Shown: positions 1 through 9,781, numbered from the stretch's first letter. The stretch: 64,000 bases of DNA from Lachnospiraceae bacterium (GCA_017431345.1 JAFRLH010000030.1:1-64000), one strand, 5' to 3'. The notes: generated from the letters alone by a model not told the origin. Numbers and translations: made by a program.

Positions 1-276
1 AGTGCGGGAGGGTCACCAGCGCTTCAAGAAAGAATTGACGAAATAAAGATGCATGGTAGAATGAGTGTATTCTAAATCACATCCATTAGCTCATCAAGAG
101 GTCTCTCATTCCCCATCAACTGATGATTAGTTTACGCCGTCAAAACGTATTTCCTGCTTGCAGCAGATGTGAAAAATAGAATAAAATAGAAACTGAAAAT
201 GAATGGTGTGAAACAGTGTGAAGGATACGGATGGAAAACCGGGCTGCAAAAGAGTTCAGAATGGGGGAAAAGGAAA
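1..276. other. left edge, no supported gene
   Basis: No gene can be supported here. Two forward frames are open from the window edge, one to a stop at 73-75 and one to a stop near 44, so the 3' end of an upstream gene may lie here, but neither tail is recognisable. The second half is the A+T-rich leader of the GH2 gene. Confidence 0.3.
158..187 (+). promoter_or_regulatory. possible promoter of the GH2 gene
   Basis: TTGCAG (158-163), 18 bases, TAAAAT (182-187). Transcription would start about 195, so the ATG at 199 would have almost no leader; this favours the GTG at 277 as the real start. The -35 box is imperfect. Confidence 0.35.
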
Positions 277-2652
277 GTGAAAAAACTTGATTTTAACTGC
301 GGATGGACAGTAAGAAAAGACGGCAGTGATGCTGTGAGGCATGTCAATTTGCCGGACGATGCGATGCTCTATGAAAAACGGGACCGTGAGTCGTCTGCCT
401 CAGGTGCATGCGGATATTTTTACGGCGGCAAATATTACTACGGGAAAGAATGGATGGTCCCTGCGGAATGGAAAGGCGGACACATTGTCCTGGAGTGTGA
501 AGGCGTCTATAAGAATGCCTCTGTGATCCTGAACGGGGAAACACTCGCATTTCGTCCGTATGGATATACGGATTTTTATGTCGATCTGAGCGCCGGTCTC
601 CGTTTTGGAGAAAAGAACCATCTCACCATCATTGCGGACAATTCCGAAACGCCGAACTCCCGGTGGTATTCCGGGAGCGGGATCTACCGGGAAGTATACC
701 TTCATGTGAGCGGACCGGAATATATCGATCCGCAGGGAATCGTGATTGATGTCACAGGCGGTTCGGAGGTCGCTGTAAAGGTGAACGGGCAGTTCGGGGA
801 GGACTGTGAAGTGACCGGTGTGATCACTTTTAATAATGAAATCATTGCTTCCGGGGAAGGAACTGTACAGCATTTCAGTATATCTGATCCGCATCTCTGG
901 GACACAGAACATCCGGATCTTTACAAATGCCTTGTAAGGCTGGAGCGGGACGGACAGGTGCTCGATGAAGCAGAGACCTCCTTCGGCCTGCGCACCCTTG
1001 TCTGGGGTTCCGGGGGACTTCGCGTGAATGGGAAAGAGGTCCTTCTACGCGGCGCGTGTATCCATCACGATAACGGTATTCTGGGCGCCTGCGCTTTCCG
1101 CGCGGCAGAATACAGAAGGATCCGCATCCTGAAAGAAGCCGGTTTCAATGCGATCCGCAGTTCCCATAATCCGGTCTCCAAAGCAATGCTGGATGCCTGT
1201 GACGAACTGGGAATGTATGTGATGGATGAGACTTTCGATATGTGGGAAATCCAAAAGAATCCCCATGACTACGGCGGGGAGACTTTCCGTGAATGGTGGA
1301 AACAGGATACGGAAGCCATGATCGCGAAAGACCGCAATCATCCATCCGTGATCATGTATTCGATCGGCAACGAGATATCCGATCTCGGTCTTGAGAGCGG
1401 ACAGGAACTGTGCCGTGAGATGACGGAATTCGTTCATTCCATCGACAACGCAAGACCCGTAACGATGGGCGTCAATCTCATGCTGGCTTTCCTGACCGGA
1501 ATGGGCAAAGGCATTTACGGGGAAGAAAAGGAAACCGGATCACAGACTATGGATTCCGCTCCGACAAGCACGTTCTTCAATCTGATGATGAATAAGATGG
1601 GAGACGGGATGGATCTGGTGTCATCGCTGCCGCCGGCCGATAAAGTCGCTGCAGCCGTTTCTCCGATCCTCGATATTACTGGTTACAACTATGCGACTTC
1701 CCGGTACAGGAAGGAAGCAAAACGTTCTCCATCAAAAGCGTTCGCAGGATCCGAGACCCTTCCGAAATCGCTCTGGAAGAACTGGCAGCTTGTAAAAGCC
1801 ATTCCCAACCTGATCGGCGATTTTATGTGGACAGGCTGGGACTATCTGGGAGAGTCCGGCATCGGTACCATCACTTATAAGGATAAAAAGACAAAGAAAG
1901 ATGTGGAAGACGGACTGATCATTTCCGGCGGTCCGGGCGTGATCGACATCTGCGGAAAACCGCGTGCGGAAGTCGGCTGGAACAAGGCAGTGTGGGATCT
2001 TTCGGATACACCGGTCATCGGGGTCGATCCGGTCAGCCATGCGGATGATTTCCGCGCATTATCCATGTGGCGGAATACGGATGCTGTGGAGAGCTGGTCC
2101 TGGAAGGGTTTTGCCGGGAAAAAGACGAAGGTGACTGTTTACAGCAATGCCGATACAGTAGAACTGTACGTGAACGGAAAATCCAAAGGAAAGAAAAAAG
2201 TGAAGAAGTGCAGCGCGGTCTTTAAGGATATAACCTATAAGCCCGGAAAGATCGAAGCAGCCGCATTTGACAAAAACGGACGGGAGATCTCCCGCAGCAT
2301 GCTTCAGACTGCCAGAGGAAAAACCGTGATCACGCTGCGTCCGGAAAAGACTGTTCTTGCCGCAGACGGCCAGGATCTGTGTTTCCTGAACATCGATCTG
2401 ACAGGGCAGGACGGGATCACGCGTTCTTCCTGTGATCAGCCGCTGACCGTAAAAGTGGAAGGCCCGGGCTGTCTGCAGGCGTTTGGTTCCGCAAGACCGA
2501 ATATGGCGGAAGATTTTATCAGCGATACGCATACTGTGTTTTATGGAAAAGCGCTTGCCGTGATCCGCGCCGGCTGTGAACCGGGTGAGATCACTGTGAC
2601 GGTAAGCGGTGAAGGACTGAAAGAGAAGAAGATAAAGATAACGGCAGAATAA
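277..2652 (+). CDS. glycoside hydrolase family 2 protein (beta-galactosidase/beta-glucuronidase type)
   Basis: Likely hydrolyses terminal beta-galactosides or related beta-glycosides. Layout follows GH2: N-terminal jelly-roll sugar-binding domain, immunoglobulin-like domain, TIM barrel, then C-terminal beta domains resembling DUF4982. The acid/base glutamate is in the GNE motif (about residue 366, counted from 277) and the likely nucleophile is the glutamate of GSET (about residue 493). No signal peptide is seen, so it is probably cytoplasmic and acts on imported oligosaccharides. The frame is open from an ATG at 199, but the GTG at 277 has a GGGGGAAAAGG ribosome site and gives the family-like start VKKLDFNCGW. 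It lies 49 bases before the SNF2 gene; no transporter or regulator is adjacent. Exact substrate cannot be told from sequence. Confidence 0.9.
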   Translation: MKKLDFNCGWTVRKDGSDAVRHVNLPDDAMLYEKRDRESSASGACGYFYGGKYYYGKEWMVPAEWKGGHIVLECEGVYKNASVILNGETLAFRPYGYTDFYVDLSAGLRFGEKNHLTIIADNSETPNSRWYSGSGIYREVYLHVSGPEYIDPQGIVIDVTGGSEVAVKVNGQFGEDCEVTGVITFNNEIIASGEGTVQHFSISDPHLWDTEHPDLYKCLVRLERDGQVLDEAETSFGLRTLVWGSGGLRVNGKEVLLRGACIHHDNGILGACAFRAAEYRRIRILKEAGFNAIRSSHNPVSKAMLDACDELGMYVMDETFDMWEIQKNPHDYGGETFREWWKQDTEAMIAKDRNHPSVIMYSIGNEISDLGLESGQELCREMTEFVHSIDNARPVTMGVNLMLAFLTGMGKGIYGEEKETGSQTMDSAPTSTFFNLMMNKMGDGMDLVSSLPPADKVAAAVSPILDITGYNYATSRYRKEAKRSPSKAFAGSETLPKSLWKNWQLVKAIPNLIGDFMWTGWDYLGESGIGTITYKDKKTKKDVEDGLIISGGPGVIDICGKPRAEVGWNKAVWDLSDTPVIGVDPVSHADDFRALSMWRNTDAVESWSWKGFAGKKTKVTVYSNADTVELYVNGKSKGKKKVKKCSAVFKDITYKPGKIEAAAFDKNGREISRSMLQTARGKTVITLRPEKTVLAADGQDLCFLNIDLTGQDGITRSSCDQPLTVKVEGPGCLQAFGSARPNMAEDFISDTHTVFYGKALAVIRAGCEPGEITVTVSGEGLKEKKIKITAE

Positions 2653-2701
2653 CTGCCGCAAGACGAAGCAGCATTCCTGCTGTTTAAGAGAGAACAGGCA
2701 T

Positions 2702-4870
2702 ATGGACAGACCGGATTTTAAGGAGATCGGCAGAATGATCTCCGAGATACGCAAAGCTGAAACTGCATATGAACTCATTTTTTCAGGAACGGAAAAACTG
2801 GAGGAAGAGGTGAAGAACGCCTGTCTTGTAATGCTGAAGGCGTCCGCCGCAGAGTCGCTGAAGGAGATCCCGGTCAGCGAACTGAAAAGTGCAAGGGCGG
2901 GGATCCGGACAGCTCTCCTGGAAGACGCGGGGTATCATACGCTTTTCGATCTTTACAACGCAGACGATCACGCAATCAGGGGGATCTCCGGGATCGGGGA
3001 AAAACAGGCAGAGGCTGTCCGGACGGTGACTGACGGATTCCTGATGACGCTTGCCGGCAGAGGGACCATCATGCTGGATCCCGAAAGCAGTGATCCTGCA
3101 GCGCTTGATCTGCTGGTGAAGACAGCGAAATACAGGCAGGCGGGGATGATCCGCAGAGACGCGGGAAGCTTCAGAGAGCAGATCCATCAGCTGGCTGACG
3201 ACCGGATCCTGGCGGTGAAGATCAGGAATTCCTTCCGGTGGTTCTTTTCGTCTGCCGCGAAAAAGGAAGAGACCGCGCTGGCTGCGGAAGATCTGGCTGC
3301 GCTGTTTCAGGATCCGCTGTTCCTCCGCATGCAGAATCTGCTGACAGCTTTTGCCGCAGTGCTGAAGACAGATCAGTCGGAAGCATTGCGTGATTATGAA
3401 AAGAACAGCGCGGCTTACTATGCGCTGTTTGAAAAATATTCGGGCGCAGGCGCTGCGGAAGAACTGGTCTACAGCAGTGTCCCCGCGCAGCTGGCAGCTG
3501 ATATCAATGCAGAGGAGTTCAGTGCTGATCCGTTTAACGGGACGCTCAGGACCTATCAGGAGTTCGGCGCGAAGTATATTCTCCATCAGAGAAGAGTGCT
3601 GCTGGGCGATGAGATGGGACTCGGAAAGACCATTCAGGCAATCGCCGCTATGGCTCATATTGCATCGAAGGCACCCGGATGCCATTTTCTGGTCGTCTGC
3701 CCTGCATCCGTCATGATAAACTGGTGCAGGGAAATAAAGAAATTCAGCAGCATCAGGTCATATCTGGTCCATGGACCGGAATGGGAGAGCCGCTATCAGG
3801 AATGGAAGGAGAACGGCGGCGCCGCGGTTACCAGCTTCGAGGGAATGGCAAAGCTCGCAAGGCGCATCAACAATGTCATGAAGCTTGCGCTGTTCGTCAT
3901 CGATGAAGCGCATTATATTAAGAATCCGGAAGCGCAGCGCACAAAGAACATTCATATGCTGGAGGATGAATCCGAGCGGATCCTGCTGATGACGGGAACG
4001 CCGCTGGAGAACCGTGTCGATGAGATGTGCGAGCTGATCGGATTTGTCAGACCGGATCTGAAAGAGGAAGTCCGGACAAATGCCGGACTCCGGAATGTGC
4101 CGGAGTTCCGGCAGATGCTGGCGCCGGTCTATCTGAGACGGCTCCGGGAAGATGTCCTGAAGGAACTGCCGCCGATGACGGAACAGGAAGAGTGGTGCGC
4201 CATGTCAGAGGCAGATACAGCCGCCTATCTGACGGAGGTCTCAGCCGGAAACTTCATGGGCATGAGGAGAGTATCCTTCCTGCAGGAGGATCTGTCCGGT
4301 TCGGGAAAAGCGCGCAGGCTGTCCGAACTTTGCGATATGATCTGTGAGGAAGGCAGAAAAGCCGTGGTATATTCCTATTTCCGGGAGACAGTAAGAAAAG
4401 TCTCCGTGCTTCTGGCGGAGCATTCCGCGGGAGTGATCACCGGCAGTACGCCTGCTGCAGAGCGCCAGCGGATCATTGACGGATTTTCCGATGCAGAGAA
4501 AGGCTGTGTGCTCGTCTGTCAGATCCAGGCAGGCGGGACGGGGCTGAATATTCAGGCGGCTTCGGCCGTCCTGTTCTGTGAACCGCAGATCAAGCCGTCC
4601 CTTACAAAACAGGCCCTGTCCAGAGTATACAGGATGGGACAGGTGCGCAATGTGCTCGTCTGTCACCTTCTCTCTCCGGATTCCGTCGATGAAGCGGTCA
4701 TGAACATCCTGAAGGAAAAACAGGGGGAATTCGACCTGTTCGCAGATGAATCCGTGATCGCAGATGCAGCGGACAGCATTGCGGATTCCGAATGGATCCG
4801 GAAAGTCGTGGAGCAGGAAAAACAAAAGTATCTTCCGGCAGTGATCGTGCCTTCCGTTATCAGGCAGTGA
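2702..4870 (+). CDS. SNF2-family DEAD/DEAH-box ATPase
   Basis: DNA-translocating ATPase of the SNF2/RapA superfamily, probably remodelling protein-DNA or transcription complexes. About 120 N-terminal residues contain a helix-hairpin-helix-like stretch (GISGIGEKQAEA). The RecA-like core follows: Walker A GDEMGLGKT near residue 302, Walker B DEAH near 401, motif III LLMTGTPLENR, and in the second lobe QAGGTGLN and QALSRVYRMGQ (arginine-finger motif VI). There is no SWIM zinc finger. At 722 residues it is short for bacterial Snf2 proteins, which often exceed 1000. Its last 11 bases overlap the convergent DUF5688 gene. No restriction or phage-defence partner is adjacent, so a defence role is not supported. 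Confidence 0.88.
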   Translation: MDRPDFKEIGRMISEIRKAETAYELIFSGTEKLEEEVKNACLVMLKASAAESLKEIPVSELKSARAGIRTALLEDAGYHTLFDLYNADDHAIRGISGIGEKQAEAVRTVTDGFLMTLAGRGTIMLDPESSDPAALDLLVKTAKYRQAGMIRRDAGSFREQIHQLADDRILAVKIRNSFRWFFSSAAKKEETALAAEDLAALFQDPLFLRMQNLLTAFAAVLKTDQSEALRDYEKNSAAYYALFEKYSGAGAAEELVYSSVPAQLAADINAEEFSADPFNGTLRTYQEFGAKYILHQRRVLLGDEMGLGKTIQAIAAMAHIASKAPGCHFLVVCPASVMINWCREIKKFSSIRSYLVHGPEWESRYQEWKENGGAAVTSFEGMAKLARRINNVMKLALFVIDEAHYIKNPEAQRTKNIHMLEDESERILLMTGTPLENRVDEMCELIGFVRPDLKEEVRTNAGLRNVPEFRQMLAPVYLRRLREDVLKELPPMTEQEEWCAMSEADTAAYLTEVSAGNFMGMRRVSFLQEDLSGSGKARRLSELCDMICEEGRKAVVYSYFRETVRKVSVLLAEHSAGVITGSTPAAERQRIIDGFSDAEKGCVLVCQIQAGGTGLNIQAASAVLFCEPQIKPSLTKQALSRVYRMGQVRNVLVCHLLSPDSVDEAVMNILKEKQGEFDLFADESVIADAADSIADSEWIRKVVEQEKQKYLPAVIVPSVIRQ

Positions 4871-5750
4871 CCGTGTGCAGGCTTTCACCGTCAAAAAGGA
4901 ATACGGAATCCGACAGCCGGTCGCATTCGTCCACCTGTGTCTCGTTCACATGTTTTACCAGCCCGATCAGATCCGCTTCCGTAAACGAGCCGGAAATGCA
5001 GGAAACACTGACGGCGAGCAGTTCGTGGCGGCTGGACGGCAGGATATAAAAATCTTCTCCGATCTTCCGGTATGCCTCTTTCATGACTTCCGGAAATGCG
5101 ATCGCCGAAGCGCCGTTGAAAGACCGGCGGTTGGTGATCAGCCACAGGATCTGATGGGATTCGGCTTCCCGGAGCATTTCCGCAAGGTCTTCCTCTCCGC
5201 ACAGTTCCCGGAATTTCTCTGAGAGCGGTGTGATGGTAAAATGTGACTTCCGGTATGTATTTGCCATTGCTTTTTCAAGGATTTCCTGTGCATCGTCCCC
5301 GAAGAAATCCAGCTTGTCATCCGTCACCAGATAACTCGTTTCAGTATCCGCTGTCTTCCCGAGCACCACTCTTGTGATCAGTGAGATATCCGTGCCGGGA
5401 ACCCTGTAATGCGGTACAGCGGAAAGATCCATTCCCATAAATGCAGGAAAGGCATCCAGCTTATCGGAATCCCTGAGGGATCTGCACGTCACGACTTCGC
5501 TCATTTCGCGGACCATACAGGCCTTGTCTGCGATTGCTTCGGCAAGCTTCCTGATATCCGCATCGGTCTCGATCCCGGCGCTGTAATCTTCCGGATAGAT
5601 CATCATTTCCGCCGCCAGACCGGGCTTCCCGATGCAGACGGATACCTTGTGCTTCGGACTCTTCTCCGCATCCTTCTCGGAGATCTTATATTCCGGAAGC
5701 AGGGAATGCAGTTCCCGGATCAGTTTTCTGTTCAGTTCTTTGGCCGTCAT
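4860..5750 (-). CDS. DUF5688 family protein
   Basis: About 296 residues of unknown function, resembling the DUF5688 proteins common in Lachnospiraceae and Ruminococcaceae. Recognition rests on the LSAVPHYRV segment, the VLGKTADTETSYLVTDD segment and the C-terminal half, which resembles the usual 'ILPSSRHE' end block. The frame runs open upstream to 6032, but that part is not protein-like; the start at 5750 has a GGGAGGA site 10 bases upstream and begins MTAKELNRKL. There is no signal peptide or membrane segment. It converges on and overlaps the SNF2 gene by 11 bases and is divergent from the radical SAM gene. In this group such genes occur in many unrelated contexts, so the location says little about the role. 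Confidence 0.7.
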   Translation of the reverse strand: MTAKELNRKLIRELHSLLPEYKISEKDAEKSPKHKVSVCIGKPGLAAEMMIYPEDYSAGIETDADIRKLAEAIADKACMVREMSEVVTCRSLRDSDKLDAFPAFMGMDLSAVPHYRVPGTDISLITRVVLGKTADTETSYLVTDDKLDFFGDDAQEILEKAMANTYRKSHFTITPLSEKFRELCGEEDLAEMLREAESHQILWLITNRRSFNGASAIAFPEVMKEAYRKIGEDFYILPSSRHELLAVSVSCISGSFTEADLIGLVKHVNETQVDECDRLSDSVFLFDGESLHTVTA

Positions 5751-5883
5751 TTTACACGTCCTCCCTTTTTTGTAATTATAGATACAATCAGAACCCCGAA
5801 ATGTCCACAAACTATTTGCGTCAAAATTTGTTAAAAAAAGTGATTGACGGATCGTGTCGCTGTGAACCCGGCCGGAAGGATCA

Positions 5884-5912
5884 TGGACGGGGAGGCATAT
5901 CTGTGATAGAAT
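5884..5912 (+). promoter_or_regulatory. possible promoter of the radical SAM gene
   Basis: TGGACG (5884-5889), 17 bases, TAGAAT (5907-5912). The ATG at 5920 begins only 7 bases after the -10 box and no Shine-Dalgarno sequence precedes it, which suggests a leaderless transcript, or a later start such as the in-frame ATG at 5956. Confidence 0.35.
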
Positions 5913-5919
5913 ACCGGTC

Positions 5920-6861
5920 ATGAAGATCCGGATGATATCTGAAGAACTTAAAAAAATGTATAACGGCAAAGTGCTGAAGCTTTCCCTGAGTGCCGGCTGC
6001 ACCTGCCCGAACCGTGACGGAACGATCGGCACGGGAGGCTGCAGCTTCTGCTCTGAAGGCGGCTCCGGTGACTTCGCCGCGCCGTTTGCGCCGGCAGAGG
6101 AGCAGATCAGGCAGGCGAAGAAGCTGGTCGATCCGAAATTTCCGAAGACGATGCCGGCGGAAGAACGGAAATATATCGCTTACTTTCAGTCATTTACGAA
6201 TACCTATGGCGATGCCGGCAGGCTGCAGAAGCTGTATACAGAGGTCCTTGCGCGGCCTGAGATCGTGATCCTCTCGATCGGTACCAGACCGGACTGCCTG
6301 GGGGAGGACATGATGGAAATGCTCTCTGCCCTGAACCGGATCAAACCTGTATGGGTGGAACTGGGGCTGCAGACAGTGCACCAGCGAACAGCGGACTGCT
6401 TCGGAAGGGGCTATGCGCTGCCGGTCTTTGAAGAGGCCGTAAGAAAGCTGAAGGATGCCGGCATCACTGTGATCGTGCATGTGATCCTCGGGCTGCCGGG
6501 GGAAAGCAGGGAAGAGATGCTGGAAACGGTACGGTATCTTGCATCCTTCAGGCCGCGGATCGACGGGATCAAACTGCAGCTGCTGCACGTGCTGAAAGGA
6601 ACGAGAATGGGCGCGGCGTATGAACAGGATCCCTTTCCTGTAATGACGATGGAAGAATATACAGACCTTGTCGTTGACTGTCTGAAGATCCTTCCGGAGA
6701 AGATGACCGTACACCGTATGACCGGCGACGCACCGAAGAATCTTCTGATCGCGCCGGCATGGAGCGCGGATAAAAAACGGGTGCTGAACATGCTGCGGGC
6801 AAAGATTACCGCTGCCCGGCGGGAGAACCGGCCGGAGACATCTGCGCTTGACAATCTATAA
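5920..6861 (+). CDS. TIGR01212-family radical SAM protein (YhcC-like)
   Basis: Radical S-adenosylmethionine protein of about 313 residues, related to the Elp3/YhcC group. The 4Fe-4S-binding cysteines lie in the N-terminal segment CTCPNRDG...GGCSFC (residues about 27-47), which differs from the classical CxxxCxxC spacing in the way typical of this family. A central LQTVHQRT and the LHVLKGTRM segment also fit. The reaction is not established; a role in tRNA or small-molecule modification is usually assumed. No partner is adjacent. The start at 5920 lacks a ribosome site; the ATG at 5956 is an alternative but would leave very little sequence before the first cysteine. Confidence 0.85.
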   Translation: MKIRMISEELKKMYNGKVLKLSLSAGCTCPNRDGTIGTGGCSFCSEGGSGDFAAPFAPAEEQIRQAKKLVDPKFPKTMPAEERKYIAYFQSFTNTYGDAGRLQKLYTEVLARPEIVILSIGTRPDCLGEDMMEMLSALNRIKPVWVELGLQTVHQRTADCFGRGYALPVFEEAVRKLKDAGITVIVHVILGLPGESREEMLETVRYLASFRPRIDGIKLQLLHVLKGTRMGAAYEQDPFPVMTMEEYTDLVVDCLKILPEKMTVHRMTGDAPKNLLIAPAWSADKKRVLNMLRAKITAARRENRPETSALDNL

Positions 6862-6928
6862 AGCAGTAAAATAAAATAATGACATATATTGCGGCATATC
6901 CTTGGAGAAACAGAAGGGGGATGCATCT

Positions 6929-8110
6929 ATGAATTACGTTTTTATCTCGCCCGGATTTCCGAAGTCCTGCACTTATTTCTGCGACAGGCTGCATGCACGC
7001 GGCGTCAATGTGCTGGGAATCGGCGATACGCCTTATCATGAACTGAACGATCAGCTGAAAAATGCATTGACAGAGTACTATTATGTTGCTTCCCTGGAGG
7101 ATTATGACCAGGTATACCGTGCGGCGGCCTATTTTATTCATAAACACGGCAGGATCGACTGGCTGGAGTCTATGAATGAATACTGGCTCCCGCTGGATGC
7201 AAAACTGAGGACGGATTTTAACATTGCCGCAGGAACACGTGAAGACGGCATCCGGGATCTTACCTCGAAATCAGGCATGAAGCGCATTTTCCTGGAAGCA
7301 GGCATACCGACTGCCAGACAGCATATCGTTTCGGATCTTGCTGCGGCGGAAGCATTCATCAGAACAGTCGGCTATCCGGTCATCGTCAAGCCGGATATCG
7401 GGGTCGGCGCGAACGGTGCATGCAAGCTGAAAGGCGAAGCCGATCTGCAGGCGTTTTACAGGGATCTGCCGGATGAGCCGTATGTTATGGAAGAGTTCCT
7501 GTCGGGCGATATCTGCACTTACGACGCAGTTCTGGATTCCAACTGTGATCCGCTTTTCGAATCTATGTGTACCTATGCCCCGGTGCTGGATTCGGTACAG
7601 GACGATGATAATATCAATTTCTACACAACAGCGGATGTTCCGGAAAAACTGCGCATCCTCGGCAGAAAGACAGCAAAAGCGTTCGGCGCGTCAAGACGAT
7701 TCATCCATTTCGAATTCATCAATATTGCAGAGGATTATGAAGGAATCGGAAAAGCCGGAGACTTTGCCGTCATGGAGGTCAATATGCGTCCGGCAGGCGG
7801 TCATGATCCGGACATGATGAACTATGCGCAGTCTATCGATGTTTACAGCATTTATGCCGAAATGGTGACGGATGACAGACGAAGTTTCCCGGATGCGGGC
7901 GGGCATTATTACTGCGCTTACGCTGCGAGAAAAGACGGGCATACATTCACGCATACGCATGAGGAGATCATGAACTGTTACGGGGCGGATATCGTGATGC
8001 AGGAGGAGATGCCGCCGATCGACTGGCCGTCCATGGGGCGCTATGTCTATATGGCGAAATTTAAGGAAAAAGAGGAGATGGAGAAGTACTTCTCCTTTGT
8101 TCTCGGATAA
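6929..8110 (+). CDS. ATP-grasp domain carboxylate-amine ligase-like protein
   Basis: About 393 residues with an ATP-grasp fold: a pre-ATP-grasp Rossmann-like N-terminus (residues 1-95), the lysine strand YPVIVKPDIGVGANG (near residue 150), the hinge EPYVMEEFLSGD and the metal-binding C-terminal segment VMEVNMRPAGGHDPD. Such enzymes form amide or thioester bonds through an acyl-phosphate; the substrate is unknown. The frame opens at a TTG (6902), but the ATG at 6929 follows an AGAAGGGGG ribosome site. It is followed 57 bases later by a COG4947-like esterase and then another hydrolase, all co-directional, suggesting that ligase and hydrolases act on one product. Confidence 0.82.
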   Translation: MNYVFISPGFPKSCTYFCDRLHARGVNVLGIGDTPYHELNDQLKNALTEYYYVASLEDYDQVYRAAAYFIHKHGRIDWLESMNEYWLPLDAKLRTDFNIAAGTREDGIRDLTSKSGMKRIFLEAGIPTARQHIVSDLAAAEAFIRTVGYPVIVKPDIGVGANGACKLKGEADLQAFYRDLPDEPYVMEEFLSGDICTYDAVLDSNCDPLFESMCTYAPVLDSVQDDDNINFYTTADVPEKLRILGRKTAKAFGASRRFIHFEFINIAEDYEGIGKAGDFAVMEVNMRPAGGHDPDMMNYAQSIDVYSIYAEMVTDDRRSFPDAGGHYYCAYAARKDGHTFTHTHEEIMNCYGADIVMQEEMPPIDWPSMGRYVYMAKFKEKEEMEKYFSFVLG

Positions 8111-8167
8111 TAATGTTTCGCGGAAGCAAATAGAAAAGATCTGAAGGAAAGGCTTGAGGAAGTTAGA

Positions 8168-8908
8168 ATGTACAGAGATGAAATAACGCATTACAGCAAT
8201 TCACTGGGACGCGATATGCATATCCTGATCCACGGGCATGCCGGCATGCCGGTCCTGTGTTTTCCCACACAGGATTCCATGTGCCATAACTATGAAGAGT
8301 TCGGGATGACAGAACAGCTCTCGGATTTCATCGATGGCGGGAAGATCCAGCTGTTTGTCGTGGATACCGTGGACAGGGAGAGCTGGTCCAATACTTTCGG
8401 AGACTGCAGTATGCGTGCGGACAGACAGGAACAGTATTTTCATTACATTGTCGATGAAGCCGTCCCGTTCATCCGCAGCCGGAATCCGGAACTGCCTGCC
8501 GTCACAGGCTTCAGCATGGGCGCCAATCACGCGGCGATCGTATTCCTGCGCCGGCCGGATCTTTTCAGAGGTATGATCGCCCTGTCCGGGATCTATGATT
8601 CCGATATTTTCTTCGGCGGCTTCATGAATCCCGTCCTTTACGAGAATTCGCCGGAAAGATTCCTGCCGAACATGCCGAGCAATCATCCCTATATCGAACT
8701 CTATAATAAGCGCCGGATCATTTTCTGCTGCGGCCAGGGTGCCTGGGAGGAAGACGGCGTAAGGACGCTCAATTATCTGGACAGCGTTTTCCGGAAAAAA
8801 GCCATCTATGCATGGTGTGATTTCTGGGGACATGATGTGAACCATGACTGGCCCTGGTGGTTCAAACAGATGCGTTATTTCCTGCCTTATATGCTGGGAG
8901 AAAAGTAA
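8168..8908 (+). CDS. COG4947-like alpha/beta-hydrolase esterase
   Basis: A 246-residue serine hydrolase of the putative-esterase (esterase D-like) group. The nucleophile serine is in GFSMGA (about residue 117), the family-typical N-terminus includes LGRDMHILIHGHAGMPVL and CFPTQ, and the catalytic histidine is in GHDVNHDWPWW near the end. There is no signal peptide. Homologues known to me sit beside ATP-grasp genes, as here, so the pair probably works on a common amide or ester. It is flanked by the ATP-grasp gene upstream and a second hydrolase 39 bases downstream. Confidence 0.82.
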   Translation: MYRDEITHYSNSLGRDMHILIHGHAGMPVLCFPTQDSMCHNYEEFGMTEQLSDFIDGGKIQLFVVDTVDRESWSNTFGDCSMRADRQEQYFHYIVDEAVPFIRSRNPELPAVTGFSMGANHAAIVFLRRPDLFRGMIALSGIYDSDIFFGGFMNPVLYENSPERFLPNMPSNHPYIELYNKRRIIFCCGQGAWEEDGVRTLNYLDSVFRKKAIYAWCDFWGHDVNHDWPWWFKQMRYFLPYMLGEK

Positions 8909-8947
8909 ACAGCGGATTTGCGGGAAACCGGCAGAGGGGATTTTTCA

Positions 8948-9781
8948 ATGAATGATTTTCTGCGTGAAAGTTTCAGTTATTTCGGCATCTATCGGAAATT
9001 GTTCCGGCTGAAAAAGCATTATCAGCCGGCGCGTGTCAGCTATGGGACAGACAAAGATCAGTATTTCCTGTATTATGAACCGGATGAACCTGTGAGCGAT
9101 AAGATCGTTTTCTGGATCCACGGGGGCGGCTGGAATGCGGGGAACCCGGCATTCTTTGATTATGTCGGACAATGCATGGCAGGGGAAGGATACCGTATGG
9201 TCTCGGCCGGATACAGGCTTTCCCCGAAGTACAAATATCCGTGCCAGGTAAAAGATGTATGCGATTGTTATAACGCGGCGGTCAGCTATCTGAAGGGCAG
9301 GGATCTCGATACCCGGCGGATCATTGTTGCCGGCCCATCCGCAGGGGCGCATCTGGGATCGATCCTTTGTTACTGCCGGAAGGTGCAGGAAAAATACGGC
9401 GTGGATATTTCGAAGATCTGCGGATTCATCGGTTCAGGCGGTCCGTACAGCTTCCGGAAGGACCAGTCGTTTGCGCTGACGATGCTGCTGGACCAGCTCT
9501 TCCGGAAAGGATACGACAGAAGGAACGGAGAGCCGGTCCGGCTGATGTCGAAGAACCACATCCCGATGCTGCTGATCCAGAGCCGGCATGACGGTCTGGT
9601 CGGATATGCCTGTGCGGAAGACTTCGCGGAGAAGGCGGAAAAGACCGGGAACCGATGCGAACTGTACAGTGTGACAGACCGGAAAGATACGCATTCATGG
9701 TATACTGCCGGGATGTTCATGGAAACAAGGGAAGAGAATAAAGGACTGGATAAGTTCTTTTCGTGGATAGAGGAGATCTGA
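8948..9781 (+). CDS. alpha/beta hydrolase, hormone-sensitive-lipase-like
   Basis: A 277-residue alpha/beta hydrolase. The HGGGW oxyanion-hole motif (about residue 61), GPSAGAHLG nucleophile elbow (serine about 130), the aspartate in RHDG and the histidine in DTHSW form a complete set for carboxylesterase or peptidase activity. The frame opens at a TTG (8918), but the ATG at 8948 has a CAGAGGGGA site. It is translationally tight with the next gene, whose ATG follows its stop codon directly. It is not a close relative of the preceding esterase; the two carry different oxyanion motifs. Confidence 0.82.
   Translation: MNDFLRESFSYFGIYRKLFRLKKHYQPARVSYGTDKDQYFLYYEPDEPVSDKIVFWIHGGGWNAGNPAFFDYVGQCMAGEGYRMVSAGYRLSPKYKYPCQVKDVCDCYNAAVSYLKGRDLDTRRIIVAGPSAGAHLGSILCYCRKVQEKYGVDISKICGFIGSGGPYSFRKDQSFALTMLLDQLFRKGYDRRNGEPVRLMSKNHIPMLLIQSRHDGLVGYACAEDFAEKAEKTGNRCELYSVTDRKDTHSWYTAGMFMETREENKGLDKFFSWIEEI

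Noticed and set aside
1-75. 3' end of an upstream gene
   Set aside because: Two frames remain open from the edge and neither tail can be assigned to a family, so no feature was called.
199-276. N-terminal extension of the GH2 protein from the ATG at 199
   Set aside because: No ribosome site precedes it and it lies almost on the likely transcript start; the residues do not resemble GH2 N-termini.
2702-4870. SNF2 ATPase as part of a defence island
   Set aside because: The neighbours are a glycosidase, DUF5688 and a radical SAM protein, with no nuclease or methylase partner.
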